Part shown: positions 44,201-55,545 of the stretch, one piece after another
Layout: each line of letters begins with the position of its first letter
Numbering within the stretch: position 1 is the stretch's first letter
Origin: Haemaphysalis longicornis
Lineage: Eukaryota > Arthropoda > Arachnida > Ixodida > Ixodidae
Direction of reading: 5' to 3'
NCBI GenBank assembly: GCA_013339765.2
Contig: CM023453.1
Location: 91,853,767-91,917,766, forward strand
Length of the DNA stretch: 64,000 nucleotides
The notes under the pieces: model-generated
Databases searched by the model: none
Told to the model about the DNA's origin: nothing
The model's input: the letters and a program-made list of their open reading frames with translations, nothing else
Program-made: the position numbers and the translations under genes

Positions 44201-45008
44201 GCGAGAAATGAGCTAGTGGATAGCATGGCCATTCTCTTTTCCCCTCATTATGCAGCTTATTTGAGTGAATTTGCTTTAAAAGTGGTTTCAGTGTTTATTT
44301 GACGAGAAAGGCAGTATTTCTAATGAACCAGATTTGGGCCCCCTTAAAGAGGCCACAGGTGTGCAGAGCACAAACTTCATGAGTAAGCTTGCAAACCGTC
44401 CGGGATTTAGTGCCAAACATTGGTTTAGTCATGTGTGCGAGGTCGAACATCTTTGGTTAGCATAAAAATTGGCCACGCAGTGTTGTGCTTTTAAATTGCA
44501 CGCCAGGGCATGACTCTGAGAGCTTTTTAGGTGACAGTTCATCATTTCCTTTCATGCCGCAATATTGTCATTACTTGTTTGCTGAATTGATTTTGCAAGA
44601 AGAAAAGGAGCACAGCAGGGCAAAATGCTTTTGCATTCTATAGGAGGCTGGCTGTAAAAGCGTTCCCTGAATTTTTTTCCTTTGCGTGTGACTTTGTGTA
44701 CTGGCTCACTGGTGCCATACTGAACACAAGGACTCAACTTGAATTCCCCTTTTACAGTGGCGGTCCCTGGAAAGAAAAAAGAAAGAAACATAAGCAGCCT
44801 GTAAATTTACTGATTTCATGCATGTTAATGAACTCAAAGCGGTCTGCTGTAATCCGCAGCCTGCCACCTCTCGCCAGTTGCGCGTAAAACCCCAATTTCT
44901 AGTTGTGAATGGCCGTCCTCTTCTCCAGGTCTGGCCACACACTGGTGAAGTCGGCTTCTTCGAAGACGTGCTGCTGCCTGACAGCCTGAAACTTCGGGAC
45001 AAGGTCGG
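37914..45008 (+). CDS. METTL16: METTL16, U6 snRNA/MAT2A m6A methyltransferase, first four coding exons (partial)
   Basis: METTL16 installs N6-methyladenosine on U6 snRNA and on hairpins of MAT2A mRNA. Exons: 37914-38238, 40752-40892, 41385-41599, 44929-45008, with GT/AG ends and matching phases, totalling 761 coding bases. The ATG at 37914 opens MKRDVLLMHQRSVFSTPPDF, which fits the family N-terminus (PPDF..LA). Further motifs are FKDVNAQRAL, RLNYILWVQDLV, the S-adenosylmethionine loop GVDIGTGASC (split across exons 1 and 2), GWDSLATEMD, and the catalytic CNPPFF at about residue 185. The exon 4 helix DSLKLRD parallels human DSLQLKK. The reading stops in the middle of the Rossmann fold (phase 2 donor at 45009). 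No later exon is visible before the 100-N gap or in the remaining 18 kb, so the C-terminal vertebrate-conserved region is absent from this window. Confidence 0.93.
38592..38948. mobile_element. SINE-bearing palindrome-ended element in METTL16 intron 1
   Basis: Second copy of the 14611 element: AAATGCAGAGCATTT at 38592-38606, its reverse complement AAATGCTCTGCATTT at 38911-38925, then 'cccctcgcgaggggg'. On the minus strand TGGCGCAGTGGGTAGAGCAC and GATCGAAACC are good RNA polymerase III A and B boxes. Confidence 0.65.
39510..39860 (+). mobile_element. Penelope-like element remnant, GIY-YIG endonuclease end
   Basis: Encodes VVYEIPLSCGKKYVGRTGRC followed by LNTRLREHNNNV, the GIY-YIG module (here YEI...YVG), then after a small indel HLGIHC and FDECEVIQRHCDKGNCRGCG. 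The reverse transcriptase is absent and frames are broken. It lies in METTL16 intron 1. Confidence 0.72.
40752..40892 (+). CDS. METTL16: METTL16 exon 2, SAM-binding motif
   Basis: The exon follows CCCACCAACAG and completes the DIGTGASC motif, then ALLAHRQCGWDSLATEMD and the ENVSRNN helix. It ends HVK plus one base at a GTACGC donor. Confidence 0.93.
41385..41599 (+). CDS. METTL16: METTL16 exon 3, catalytic NPPF motif
   Basis: The acceptor is GTTGTGGAAAG, a weak polypyrimidine context. The exon encodes VRVTEST..LQTDSL, then DFCVCNPPFF (catalytic motif) and an acidic loop ending GGTDSEK at a GTACTT donor, phase 0. Confidence 0.92.
42988..43482. mobile_element. TTAA element T6 in METTL16 intron 3
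   Basis: TTAA at 42984-42987 and 43483-43486. Ends AGGAGCACTGCACGAAAATT and GTGTCAGTGCCCT are imperfect inverted repeats. Same family as T5 in reverse orientation ('ggctgaaatatgag' in T5, 'ctcatatttcagcc' here). Confidence 0.78.
43528..43590. mobile_element. T1-family left-end fragment
   Basis: TTAA at 43524-43527 followed by AGGGCTCCACAAAGACAAAA and 'tacaagtttgttttattgg', matching the T1 left terminus. Similarity fades after about 60 bases and no right end is adjacent. Confidence 0.45.
44929..45008 (+). CDS. METTL16: METTL16 exon 4
   Basis: The acceptor CTCTTCTCCAG opens in phase 0. The exon encodes VWPHTGEVGFFEDVLLPDSL then KLRDKVG, aligned with the family GGELEFVKRIIHDSLQLKKR region. Donor GTGAGT at 45009 leaves phase 2; the next exon should start by finishing glycine and encoding tryptophan, and is not found. 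Confidence 0.88.
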
Positions 45009-45389
45009 GTGAGTGGTGCATTGCCTGAGGAGTGTATTCCCATCTATGTATCACAACTTTTTCAGAATGATTGATCGTTTATTCAAAACTGTTGTTCGCA
45101 TTGCTGTTGCCCATTTCTCTAAAAAATGTCGTGAATTGCGAGGTGTTGTCATAACCGCCTTTCGGCATCAAGTTTCCAAAATTAGGCTCTTTACCTGTTC
45201 AAAACCGACTGTGTCGTTCGCCATCGTGTTGCAAATGTGCCAGCATTTTTTATTTTGTTGGGCCAGATTTGATTAGGCAAAGTTAGTTTCATGGCTGTAG
45301 CAGTCGTGTGGCCAGATAGCCAACATTTATTTCATTTTGTCTAGTGGAGTACCATTAGATCAACCCAAGCCTCAGCTGTCCCCTTAAAA

Positions 45390-45710
45390 AGGGCCTTAGA
45401 CGCGAAACACGTTTCGTTCATTAAAAAGGCTGCTGTATCCCTATAACAGTGACACCAATTTTATCGCAAACTTCAAACAAATAATTGAGGCATTAAAGGA
45501 AACACGTGAAGTAGCGGCGACTCCCCAACCTCTTTCCGGCAATTGCACTATGACGTCACAGAATCTTGTTTGTGCGATTGGTGGGCATTGATGCAAGCCA
45601 CCGACAATAGGTTAATCGTAGAGGGGTCTCCAGTTCAGTATGATTGCATCACTTGAATGCCAACATGCAGTAGACACACCAGCAACCATGTTTTAAGTGC
45701 AGAGCACTTT
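45390..45710. mobile_element. T1-family repeat fragment running into the gap
   Basis: Contains 'acttcaaacaaataat', 'gtgaagtagcggcgac' and 'tatgacgtcacagaatc', matching T1 and T2. It is then interrupted by AGTGCAGAGCACT, the end of the palindrome-ended element, directly at the gap. Confidence 0.55.
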
Positions 45711-45810
45711 NNNNNNNNNNNNNNNNNNNNNNNNNNNNNNNNNNNNNNNNNNNNNNNNNNNNNNNNNNNNNNNNNNNNNNNNNNNNNNNNNNNNNNNNNN
45801 NNNNNNNNNN
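45711..45810. other. Assembly gap (100 N)
   Basis: Exactly 100 N, the usual placeholder for a gap of unknown size. The left edge lies in a repeat copy that has just entered a TGCAGAGCA palindrome; the right edge enters a LINE reverse transcriptase within about 60 bases. Confidence 0.98.
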
Positions 45811-45867
45811 TTCCGAAAGAGGCCGTTTCGCCGTTTTCCGCCGCACCGCGGCGCGCGGAGCCGATGG

Positions 45868-47680
45868 TTGATTACAGTCACGTCAGTGCTCTATAGATTA
45901 GCTATACAAGCCATCAAATCCGAGTTGTTGAAGTGGGTGGAAAGTAACGGTATTTTAGGGGAACTGCAAAATGGATTTAGGCCGGGTCGACGCTTAGAAG
46001 ACAATATTTTCGTAATAACCCAGACCATCGAAATTTCGGCAGCACAGGGCAGACCAACATGGCTACTGTTTCTGGACATAAAGGGAGCCTATGACAACGT
46101 AGATAGGGGATTGCTGTGGCATATACTGGAAGAAGAGGGGATTGGGTCAGAATTTGTGGGGCTGCTAAGGGCAATATATGAGGATAACAAGGCGCATATT
46201 ACATGGGAAGGGCGTACAGGCACAGAGCCCGTGTACATTCGAAGAGGTTTAAAACAGGGGTGCCCCCTTTCGCCATTGCTGTTCACACTTTACATTAGAG
46301 GAATGGAAAGACGATTGGAGGAGAGTGGATTAGGCTTTGACTTGTCGTACCGAAGCAATGGAGAGTTGGTGGAGCAACGGATTCCGGGATTGATGTACGC
46401 GGACGATATAGTGTTGCTGGCAGATAATGCGGAAGACCTTCAAAAACTGGCCGACATTTGTGGTGATGAGGCGACGTACCTAGGCCTACATTTTAACCCA
46501 CAGAAATCTGGAGTCATGGTGTTCAACGAGGAAGCTCATACAGCGCCAATAAGAATTCAACAGGAAGCCATACCATTAGTAAATAAGTACAAATACTTGG
46601 GGATCTGGCTTAATGAAGGAAAAGGCTACCTGAATGCCCATGAAGAACACCTCAAACTGAAAGGGAGACGAAATGCAGCAGTAATGAAACATAGAGCACT
46701 TTGGGGATACAATAAGTACGAGGTAGTGCGAGGCATCTGGAAAGGGGTAATGGTGCCGGCGCTCACGTTCTCTAATGCCGTATTATGCTTAAAGTCCGAT
46801 ATCCTGTCGGGACTGGAGGTTAACCAAAAGGCAGTCGGCAGATTGGCACTGGGAGCTCACAGTAAGACTACAAATGAGGCGGTACAAGGCGATATGGGTT
46901 GGGCTTCATTTGAGGCGAGGGAAGCGCAAAGTAAGATACGTTTTGAGGAGCGGCTTAGACATTTAGATGAAAAGAACTGGGCAGCCAGATTGCACAGGTA
47001 CGTGTACCTTAAAGTGCGGACACCCAATGGCGGAAGAGGACGCGAAAGCTGGCGACTAAATATACCTTGACCGCGGCAAATAAACAAGGGGGGGGGGCAG
47101 TTAAAAAGCAAGTTAAGGAAACAGAGACGCTCATGTGGAAAGAGAGGATGGAAAAGAAGGGATCGCTGGGAATCTACAAAGCAAGCAAAAAAGAGATCCG
47201 GAAAGAGAACTTTTATGACAACAATAAAGGTAGTGCGTTGCTCTTTGAGGCGCGGGCTGGCTGCTTGAGAACTCGAACTTACATGAGCAAATATTCGTCA
47301 CAGGATGAGACATGTGTTGTATGTGGCAGGGATAAAGAAACAATCGACCACATAGTAATAGGATGCCAAAAGATTCAGCCGGATAGAATTGGGGGAAAGT
47401 CCTACTTCCTGAGGCACTGGGCTTCGCAATTGATGGAAGCATTAACTGGTCAGCAGTAGGTATTACTAAGCAGCGGCTAGAGTATTGGTGGAAAAAAAGC
47501 AGGGAAGTCGATAAAATAACATCCCAGCCAGGGGTAGCGGCAGGGCAGAATTAAAAAGAAATCCGAGTTGAGGGACTAAATTTAAATTCAAACTACTAAG
47601 ATAGGCTAGATGGCGCACGCCGTCACCCCGATTCAAAGGGGAGGCCTTTATCATCATCATCATCATCATCATGAAACGAA
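45868..47680 (+). mobile_element. LINE reverse transcriptase with C-terminal zinc motif, 5' part lost at the gap
   Basis: The frame open to 47070 carries the ordered RT motifs: NGFRPGRRLEDNI, LFLDIKGAYDNVDR, RRGLKQGCPLSPLLF, GLMYADDIVLLA, NPQKSGVMVF and YKYLGIWL. A frameshift near 47065, beside a poly-G run at 47089-47098, moves to the frame ending at 47459, which includes CVVCGRDKETIDHIVIGC. The 3' end finishes in a (TCA)n run at 47649-47672. Long open frames suggest relatively recent insertion. The first 57 bases after the gap do not look like RT. Confidence 0.88.
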
Positions 47681-50484
47681 AGCCGGGTATGCTGCAACGC
47701 TTCTCGAAATGGCGTTTCGTCAACTTTCGCGCTTCGTATCACAATAAAAAGAAAGCATAGCTGATGTTATGGATGCAAAGCGACTCATAGAACCTATAAT
47801 AATGAATTTATTTTACCTACGATTGCAGCTATGCGACTTCTTTAACATGTGCCGCATGATGCCTTCGACACACGGACAATATTCCCTACTACCGATGGAA
47901 AATTTCTGGTGCTTAAATAACGTTCGGTTCGCTAAAAGGTGATATTTTTCAGGTATTTCTTATCCAGGCTTACGTACTTTATATAATCTGCATGGTCAAT
48001 GCAGTTCAGTAGAGCGCGGGGCGCGATCGCGTCATACGCACGACGGATGGCTGCGCTCTTATCTGGCCTTCGAATTAATGCCTGTTGGGTGGAAGCACCC
48101 GTCATATTTTTAGGATTAACACGTTTAGAGAGTATTACGTTGAGCGATAGCCTCAAAGATATGGCAATCTGTTCTACACATGTGCGTTAAGCAAGTTACA
48201 GTTTCAGTTTCAGTCGCAACAAATAAAACAACTTGAAGTCAGATGCACCCCGATTTCATTGTATTCTTAAACGTATTTCGGTGACCACAGGCAAGCCCAA
48301 TTTTCCATATTTGGGACCCAAGACTAAAGACATTTAAATTTTCAATTACTGATTTCGAAGCCCATCCATGTGTAAAGCAATGATGACAGGTTTCATGTTT
48401 GCTTTGGACATGTACACACTGCAGCTGTTTTCAGAGGCCCGTTCTTCCACACGAAAATATGCGAGACTTGTTCGTATGAAAAAAAAGGTGGCGACAACAG
48501 TGTTTGCAAAATCATTTTAGTGTGACCGCGCACAACCTGCATAAAACTCCTCGTAAGATTTTCTGCGTTTTGGGGGGCAACCGAATGCTTGTAATGCTGC
48601 TTTCTTTAGATAGTGACAGTGTGTCTTTCGTTTAGAGAAAACTGCATAAAGAAGGAATAACACCATCGTAAACGGGGCGCTAATTGTTAGCTGGGTAGCA
48701 CGCCGCAAAAAGCGAATATAAATTGAAATCTTGTAAATTAAAAAAAAAAAAAAAGGGAAAGTGTGTAAGAATATAATCAATAGGCTGCATAACAGGTGTT
48801 CTTGGACGAGGTATCAAGCAAAAATATACAAATGTTCAACTTCTAAAAATAACTGGCAAAATCAAACACGGCGCCAATATAAAAAAGCAACCACTGCGCT
48901 CGATTGTTGTCCATAACCCACCCTATGCGGAAATAAAAATATAACTGCTGTTCCAACAAGCAAGCACCCGATAATTCTGTAGCCGAGAAGTTTTCGCACC
49001 CAAATATCCGCGCACCTGAATGTCCGCACGGAAATGTCCTGCACCGATCAAGCGCAGCAATCACAGCGCGATTAACTTTTCAGTGCTGTTCCTCGAAGCT
49101 TCTGAGACAAGCGGTCTTCATGACCCGGTAGTTCGGTTTGTCAGCTCAACAAAAATAAAGCTGCAACACAGTTACGCGAATTCCGGCCGTGAAAACACGC
49201 AGCAACTCAGGCCCCACAAAGCCGGCCAGGGGAGTCGGTGCAAGCTGCCGAACCATCGGCTAACACCGCCACCTCGCGGCGCGTTGCGGAGTTAGCCAAA
49301 TTACATGTTTTTGCTGGGGGACGCGCCGAATGGGGCGGCCGGAGCAACGGCGCGCTGCCGGCAGCCGATCGCAGAGGCCGTGGTTGACCCATTGACCCAT
49401 GGTCTCTAGACTCAGGGCCACTCCCACATCACCAGGCTCAAAATAAACTTTTCCTCCTCATCCGCGAGCCCTTGCTTACCTATAGCGACATCACCACACA
49501 CGACCTAAAACGGCTAGAACTATCTCCCCCTCGCAACTACCTCTTTACACCCCAAGCCATAATGAGGCGACAATTACAAACCCATTCCCATCCCTCAGAC
49601 ACGTCCTCCACCCCTTCTAACCAATATCTCCACAACAGAACTTCCGGGCATGTGGCGCTCGAGGTACGACGCCAAACGTCATATGGGAATGCTCCTTTTT
49701 ACCCTCTGTTTATACCCAACCCTCCCAATACCTGACGAGAAGTTACCGGGAGCTCCTCACCCGAGTTAGAGCTCCTGAACCCTGCTAGGACTAAACATTA
49801 CCAGGTGCGCGTGCCCCACCTGAGGGACAATCACTAGGACTAGGCCCCGCCTGAAATGAAGTTTTCGTATTGTTGTGGTGTGGTTGATGTCGGCGGCATG
49901 GCATGAGCGAAGGCCAGAGTGAGCTCGTCGTTTTGGTTTACGTTTTCGTACGCCACTCTACAAGCGCAACTTATCGCCTCCAGCGGGTAGGCTTTGCACG
50001 CCAAGCCTCGGCCGTGCGAACTATCCGCGGACAGGCCAAGTGGAGTTAATGATCACCTACAGCAGCTTCGACAGTCAAGCCGCGGCTCTTCTACCGTACA
50101 GAGCTCACGCACACGACGACACTAGGACGAACGAACGAGGGGCGTACGCTATGACATGTCTTTCTCGTTCCAAGGAAGGAAGTGTTCCCGCAACACGGCG
50201 AACGCTGGAGTTTGTTTCGTTGCCAATGGACCTTTTTCCAGTAGCGATCTGCGCATGCGCGGGCTGCCGGTCCGCCATTCTTGGCAGGCGCCTCGGGCAA
50301 AATAAACAAAAGCGCGCCCCTCGGTTTCCTGCTTAGGGAGCGGCTATAATCTGCACTTTTTTTTTCTTTGGACTCCTCGTGGTGGGTTGGTACGTGCATA
50401 CAATAATGGCTTTCTAAGAAAAGGGGCGAAGACGCTCGAGACTGACCACGCTGCCAGTGAGGGGGTTACAAAAATGAAAAAAAA

Positions 50485-50508
50485 AAGGGGGGGGGGGGGA
50501 GGGGGGGT
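50485..50508. repeat. Poly-G tract
   Basis: Nearly pure G run, a frequent assembly error site. A similar tract is at 20498-20512. Confidence 0.8.
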
Positions 50509-50619
50509 CGATTCGAACACCGCAGATTAGTCCCGAGAACGTTCGCCTGCTACCGTGACATTCATGTGAAAGGTGCGGGTGACGGGTCAGTGCGGGAGGG
50601 GCAGCAGGACCAGGATATT

Positions 50620-50745
50620 TTGTGCTCGCGAGTTCTCCGAAAGCCAAACTTTCTTGGGGGTGTGCCTTACTGCCATTTTTAGTTCGCCGTGGCGGCCGCT
50701 AGAGGGACCGGTACTGGAAAAAGGTCCATTTTGGCCAATCCTCCT
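50620..50745. repeat. Interspersed repeat, copy 2 of a pair
   Basis: Matches 23085-23205 in the same orientation, including 'gagttctccgaaa' against 'gagaactttccag'. Confidence 0.6.
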
Positions 50746-52345
50746 AAGTTGGTAGAGAGTTACTCAATATATACAGTTGCGAAACTCCCTTCAGAATCCG
50801 GACGGCGCTAGCCCCCCTGCTCCGTTGAAGCTGAGGGGCAAGTCGACGCGCGCGGCACCTAGGAGACAAAAACTGAACTTCACTGAACAATTGTTATTCA
50901 AATGTTTTTGCAAAATAAAGATTGCTTTTTAAATTAGACATCATTAATTGCGTGAAATTTACTTGTGCTTTCGCGGCTTTTCGTTTTATGACTTACGGCA
51001 GCAGCCCCAAGCACTTGAGTACTACTTCAACGTCCTGCCGACAGACGACAGGCTAGTCAACTTGCCCCGTGCTTGCCCCGGCGCAGGAGGGCAACCGAAG
51101 ACCGGCTTTCGATACATGGGGCCTATGGGGAGTTTCGCAACTGGTATATATCCAGTAGCTCTGGTTGGTAGAGAGTTACTCATATCCAGTAACTCTGAGT
51201 TGGTATGCTTGGCCTGAGGAACATGCACTCGAGACGCGAGGCGAACGCTGTCCTGGCCAATATTGGCCAATTTCCCTAAGTGGGTATTAGATTGCTTGAA
51301 GAACGTGCGATTGAGGCACGCCCAATGACGAGGTTTAGTCAACATCGGCAGTAGACTTGTCGACGAAAGTAAGCCCCAAAACGAAAAGCGCTTTTGCGTT
51401 CTCATCCGCTAGAAATATACTTGGGGCTCCTCGGAAACATTTCTTTTGCCCATACGATTAGGCAGCACCGCCACGAAACGCCGCACTCAGTCACCTTTTT
51501 CACAGCGGAGCTGCTTAGGCGCTCGCAATCTCCGTAGATGTCCGTCACGCCATGCGAAGGTACCCCGCTGGACCGACAGGTGGCGCCACCGTGTCGACGG
51601 CCATTCAGTGCGCGATCTCTGCTCGTGGGCCGGGGAACGCGGCGCACTAACCCGCATATATGCAACGATAAACTACTAGACCTCTGTGGGTCAGCCTCGA
51701 GTACGCATACCTACTGCGGCGAGTGACGTTGGGAGCCATCTACGCTCTGCAGGAGGTGGCCGCCAGCGTGCCGAATTCAGCTCCGCTGTTTAAGCAGATT
51801 TCGCAGGCGAAAAAATTGGCTTTATTTTTTAAAAGACTGTCTCTACAGAACTGTCTGACGGTGCTATGCACTCCACTAAAGCAATCTAAAGCGACGTCCG
51901 CCAGCGTCTCGTATAAAAAGTGCCGCGTCCTGCACTACTTCGCCCTCCCTAAGTAACGTAACGTAACTCAACATAACACAACCTAAAAAAAGGAATCATT
52001 TAAAACACCTAAACTAAAGCAGGACTGATTACCGGCCCTTGGTGTCACGAATCTATTAAACGTCGAATACCTTCGGACGGCACTTAAGCCGTGGCTGCAG
52101 CGCTGAGCCGGAGCACCGTTGGATGGCACTCAAAACACTGCGTTTTTTATAAACTAATAAAAAATTTTATCCCTTTAATAGTCGTCGCTAGTTTCTATTC
52201 GCTATCTTTTGAACGGCCATTCGTAGATGTAAAATATTTAATCACGGCCTCTGAAAATGCGTTAGACGATAACGAAGGTGAGGTCATAGGGAACGTGTCT
52301 CGGCTAACCGAAGAAGGAAGCAGCATCAAGTTTGCGGGCACCGCC

Positions 52346-53712
52346 ATGGAATTTGGTGACCTCCCAAACGAACTGGTTCTTAAGATATTCTCTTATCTTC
52401 CCGAGCGCTGTCAGATCCAGCAATAGCAGAGGTGTCCTACAGATGGATGCAGGCGGCTTTCGATCCTCTTCTGTGGACCGAGGTCACGATCACGCCGTCG
52501 GGACAAAGCAGCGCGGAGCACATCACGGACATCCTTGACCGGGCTTCTTGCTTCGTAAGCTGGACGTCTCCCATAGCGTCGTCGACCTGGATGCTGTCGC
52601 GAAGGCTTCACACCGTTTCGGGCTCCTGAACGAGCTGGTGATCGAGAACGCTGCGTTGGAGCATCACGCCATGCCGCAAATATTGCGAAGCTGCAAGTCC
52701 CTCACAACTATGGTCGTGAAAGACGACGCTCTCGGACGGTCGATGCTCTCGGAAAGCCAAGTAGTGGTCCTAGAAATGTTGCCCTGCCTGAAATCACTAT
52801 TGACATCCCACAAGATAAAAGTGGGTGACATCGCCTTTCGTCAGGTTTGCCTCAGCTGCCCTAGGCTAGGAGGAGCTGAAGATAAACTCGAGCTACATTC
52901 TTGAAAGCAGCACCTGGAACTTCCTCACACGCCTGCCACACCTCACAAGCCTGTCCGTGACGGAGCTCCCCAAGGACGCCCTGGTGCACTTGTCAAAATG
53001 TCCCAGTCTCGAAGCGCTGAAGGCTTATGCCCGCTGGAATGTGTACGAAATCCTTACTGCGGAGGTCCTTCGGCGATTTGCAAATTTAAAGTGTCTGAAG
53101 CTGAAAGGCTACGTGGATTCCGACTGGCTTACCTTGAGTTTTTGCATACCGAATACTCTCGAATGCTTAGACATATCCGGAGTGACCATGGGAAAAGCCG
53201 ACCTAGAGATCGTGGTTCGAAGTTGCCGGTTTTCTATGCAGCACCTCGCGATTAACATCACGAAGATTACTCACGCCACGCTGGAGATCCTTTCCGCCTT
53301 CGATAATCTTGAGAGCATATGCATCTGCGGTGTGAGCGGCGACCACATGATTCTTCCAATTCTCTGCAAGTTACCTAAGCTGGTTCGGGCCAAGCTATAC
53401 GTTGAAGAAAACGCCATTTGCACTCTTCTGCAGCTGCGGTCTGTCGTGGACGTCTCCGAGATATCTCCAAGAGGTAATGCACGTGTAATCCTCAACCTTG
53501 TCTGTGTTTCTCGTGTTTATCACGATGCGATGGTGTACGCATTGCGATTGTTCAAGACATTTTTGGCTTCGCGCACCAGCCTTTCCGACGAACATATCCG
53601 AGACCTGGAAAAACAGATGAAGTTGCCTTGCCGTGGATTTCAGCGATCGGTAAAAACCTCATTTTCTAGTCGAAAGCAAGACTCTCAAGTACCTCGTGTT
53701 GAACCTTTATGA
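52346..53712 (+). pseudogene. F-box and leucine-rich-repeat protein, intronless copy with three frame breaks
   Basis: ATG in good context (ccgccATGG) opens MEFGDLPNELVLKIFSYLPE, an F-box start. A frame change near 52405-52420 leads to IAEVSYRWMQAAFDPLLW (end of the F-box), another near 52545 to LRKLDVSHSVVDLDAV and leucine-rich repeats, and a third near 52870 to EELKINSSYILESS and further repeats (LKCLKLKGYVDSDW, TLECLDISGV, LVRAKLYVEE), ending at TGA 53710-53712. AATAAA follows at about 53806. F-box proteins recruit substrates to SCF ubiquitin ligases. Single-exon structure suggests a retrocopy or an expanded intronless family; single-base assembly errors could mimic the breaks. Confidence 0.75.
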
Positions 53713-53869
53713 CTAAATTCGGAGTCATCGGCGTGCACACCTGTGCTTTTTTCCCCTTTTAGCCGGAAAGCTCGCATATTTTGGATAGGGCCCCGATTGC
53801 AGTCAATAAAAAAAATTAAGGGAAGCTGGCACTCATCCACTATACTTCAATGGCAAAGCGGCTGTATGT

Positions 53870-54320
53870 AGACAGATGGACACTTTATTGTTCATGGGGT
53901 GTTGGGGCGAATCAGCCGCCTCTGTCCAAGCAGCCGCTGAGGGCCCCGATGATGTGGGTCGCCAGTTCCCGTTGCAATTGAAGACTCGCCGCCACAGCCA
54001 GCCACTCTCTGGTGTAATTTGTGATTGGGTAGGGTTGTGGGGGCACTCCCACAGAATATGGTCCTGGTTAGGGTGAATAAGGCAGTGGGAAAAGAGTGGA
54101 ACAGGGGTGTCTGACGTGTGTCGGAAGCGGTAGAGCCGAGTGGGTGTGTGCAGTGTATACGTTTGCGCCTGCCGTATGACTGCTTCCTCGTGAAGGGTAA
54201 GCCCGGAATGGAGGGTAGGGAACGCGAACGTGTGGCGTATGCTTGAAAGGTACGCTAACGTGAGGAGCAGAGGGGTAGGACAAGGATTTGTGTCTGTAGG
54301 TGAGCATTGCCGGACACATA
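53870..54320 (-). mobile_element. LINE C-terminal fragment
   Basis: The minus strand reads DHILWECPHNPTQSQI and then ESGWLWRRVFN, the HILWECP motif of non-LTR C-termini. Begins with 'acactttattgttcatgg' (AATAAA on minus). Confidence 0.6.
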
Positions 54321-54772
54321 CTTAAGATTCAATATCATTGTATCTTTGCATAGCTGCGGTGGTAGTAATTGTCGTCAAATGCATCGAAGAGGTCGTCGTT
54401 GTCTTCGCGGCGAGGGGTGGGAGCAAAAGTCATACTAAGCAATGTAAACTTCACCAGCTCTTCGTCATCCGCTCGAGACGGCAGTGGCGGGATCTTCAAG
54501 TCCTTTCAGAAAGTATTAGCACACTCGTAGCCATGTCTCCAATTACACATAATGGCTTGTAGAAACTGCGGTGGCCGCGGTGACCTCTCCCAAGCAGGGT
54601 GTCTTTTCATCTTGAGGATTACCGCTGGAGTCTTTTTTTTTTTGACATGCGCTGTAGCGCTTGACGATGTTTGCGCGTTACGGGTGCAGTGTTGTAGATA
54701 TGAAAACGTTCTCTTATGCCGTAGGGCAATCTCTCGCAAAAAAAAAAGACAGCGCAGAGTTTTTTTTTTTTC

Positions 54773-54939
54773 GCTAAAGCCACTGCGCGAGCCGGACACT
54801 TGGCGGTCGTCGCGCGGCACGCGCTCACGAGCTCTCACCATTTTCTCACTTCTCGGGGTTCTTGCTAAAGCCACTGCGCGTGGCGAGGACGCTCGGCGGT
54901 GGCCGTGAGGCATGCGCTCACGAGCCCTCTCATTTTCTT
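54773..54939. repeat. Direct tandem duplication, ~92 bp
   Basis: 'gctaaagccactgcgcg' at 54774 recurs at 54866, and 'cgctcacgagctctc' is mirrored by 'cgctcacgagccctc'; two diverged copies. Confidence 0.65.
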
Positions 54940-55424
54940 GGTATATTTTCCTGCAAAGGCGAACGTACGGCAGGCAACAGCAAGCACCGATTTTAAAAGG
55001 ATAGTTATGAAGGCTGCACAAAACGACCTATCCGTTTTTAGTTTTATTGTAGAAACACCACGCGAGTGCTTGGAAGTCTAGTGTTAACAGTGCTTTGAAA
55101 TTAAAAAAAAACAAAGAAAAGAAAACAGCATGCCAAAAAATCTGCTCTTAGGCTGTGAATATGGTAGTATTTTTTGCCAGCTTTATCTCTGATCTTCTCA
55201 GAACTATTGAAGATCCAAGCAGAAAAAGATAAATAGGTACATATTACTTGCCAGTCAAATATTAGATACATTATCCACACACATCTAAAGCTGCAAATCA
55301 CTATGCACTCTGAGCATACTACAGTATAGTGATGTGAAAAGATTGCTCAAGAAAAACTGTCTTCTACTGAGCATTTTGATGCGGAGGTATTACATGCCTC
55401 ATGAGCAGAGAAATCCAGCGTTTT

Positions 55425-55545
55425 TGGAGGAGGAGGAGGAATTCTTTTATTAGAAGGGAAGGCTCTAGGCCCATTTCTAGGAAGGGGTGATGTTTGTACC
55501 ATCAATTCATCAAGCGGACAGGACGCACAGAAAACAAATTTGAAG
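55425..55545 (-). mobile_element. LINE 3' end with (CCT)n tail
   Basis: GGAGGAGGAGGAGGAATTC on plus followed by 'ttttattagaagggaagg' reads as an AATAAAA plus (CCT)n 3' terminus on minus. No coding segment identified further right. Confidence 0.4.

Larger units (their letters stand above)
47681..52345. other. No gene recognised
   Basis: Between the LINE and the F-box copy. Contains the interspersed repeat at 50620-50745 and the poly-G tract; open frames show no family motif. Confidence 0.45.
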
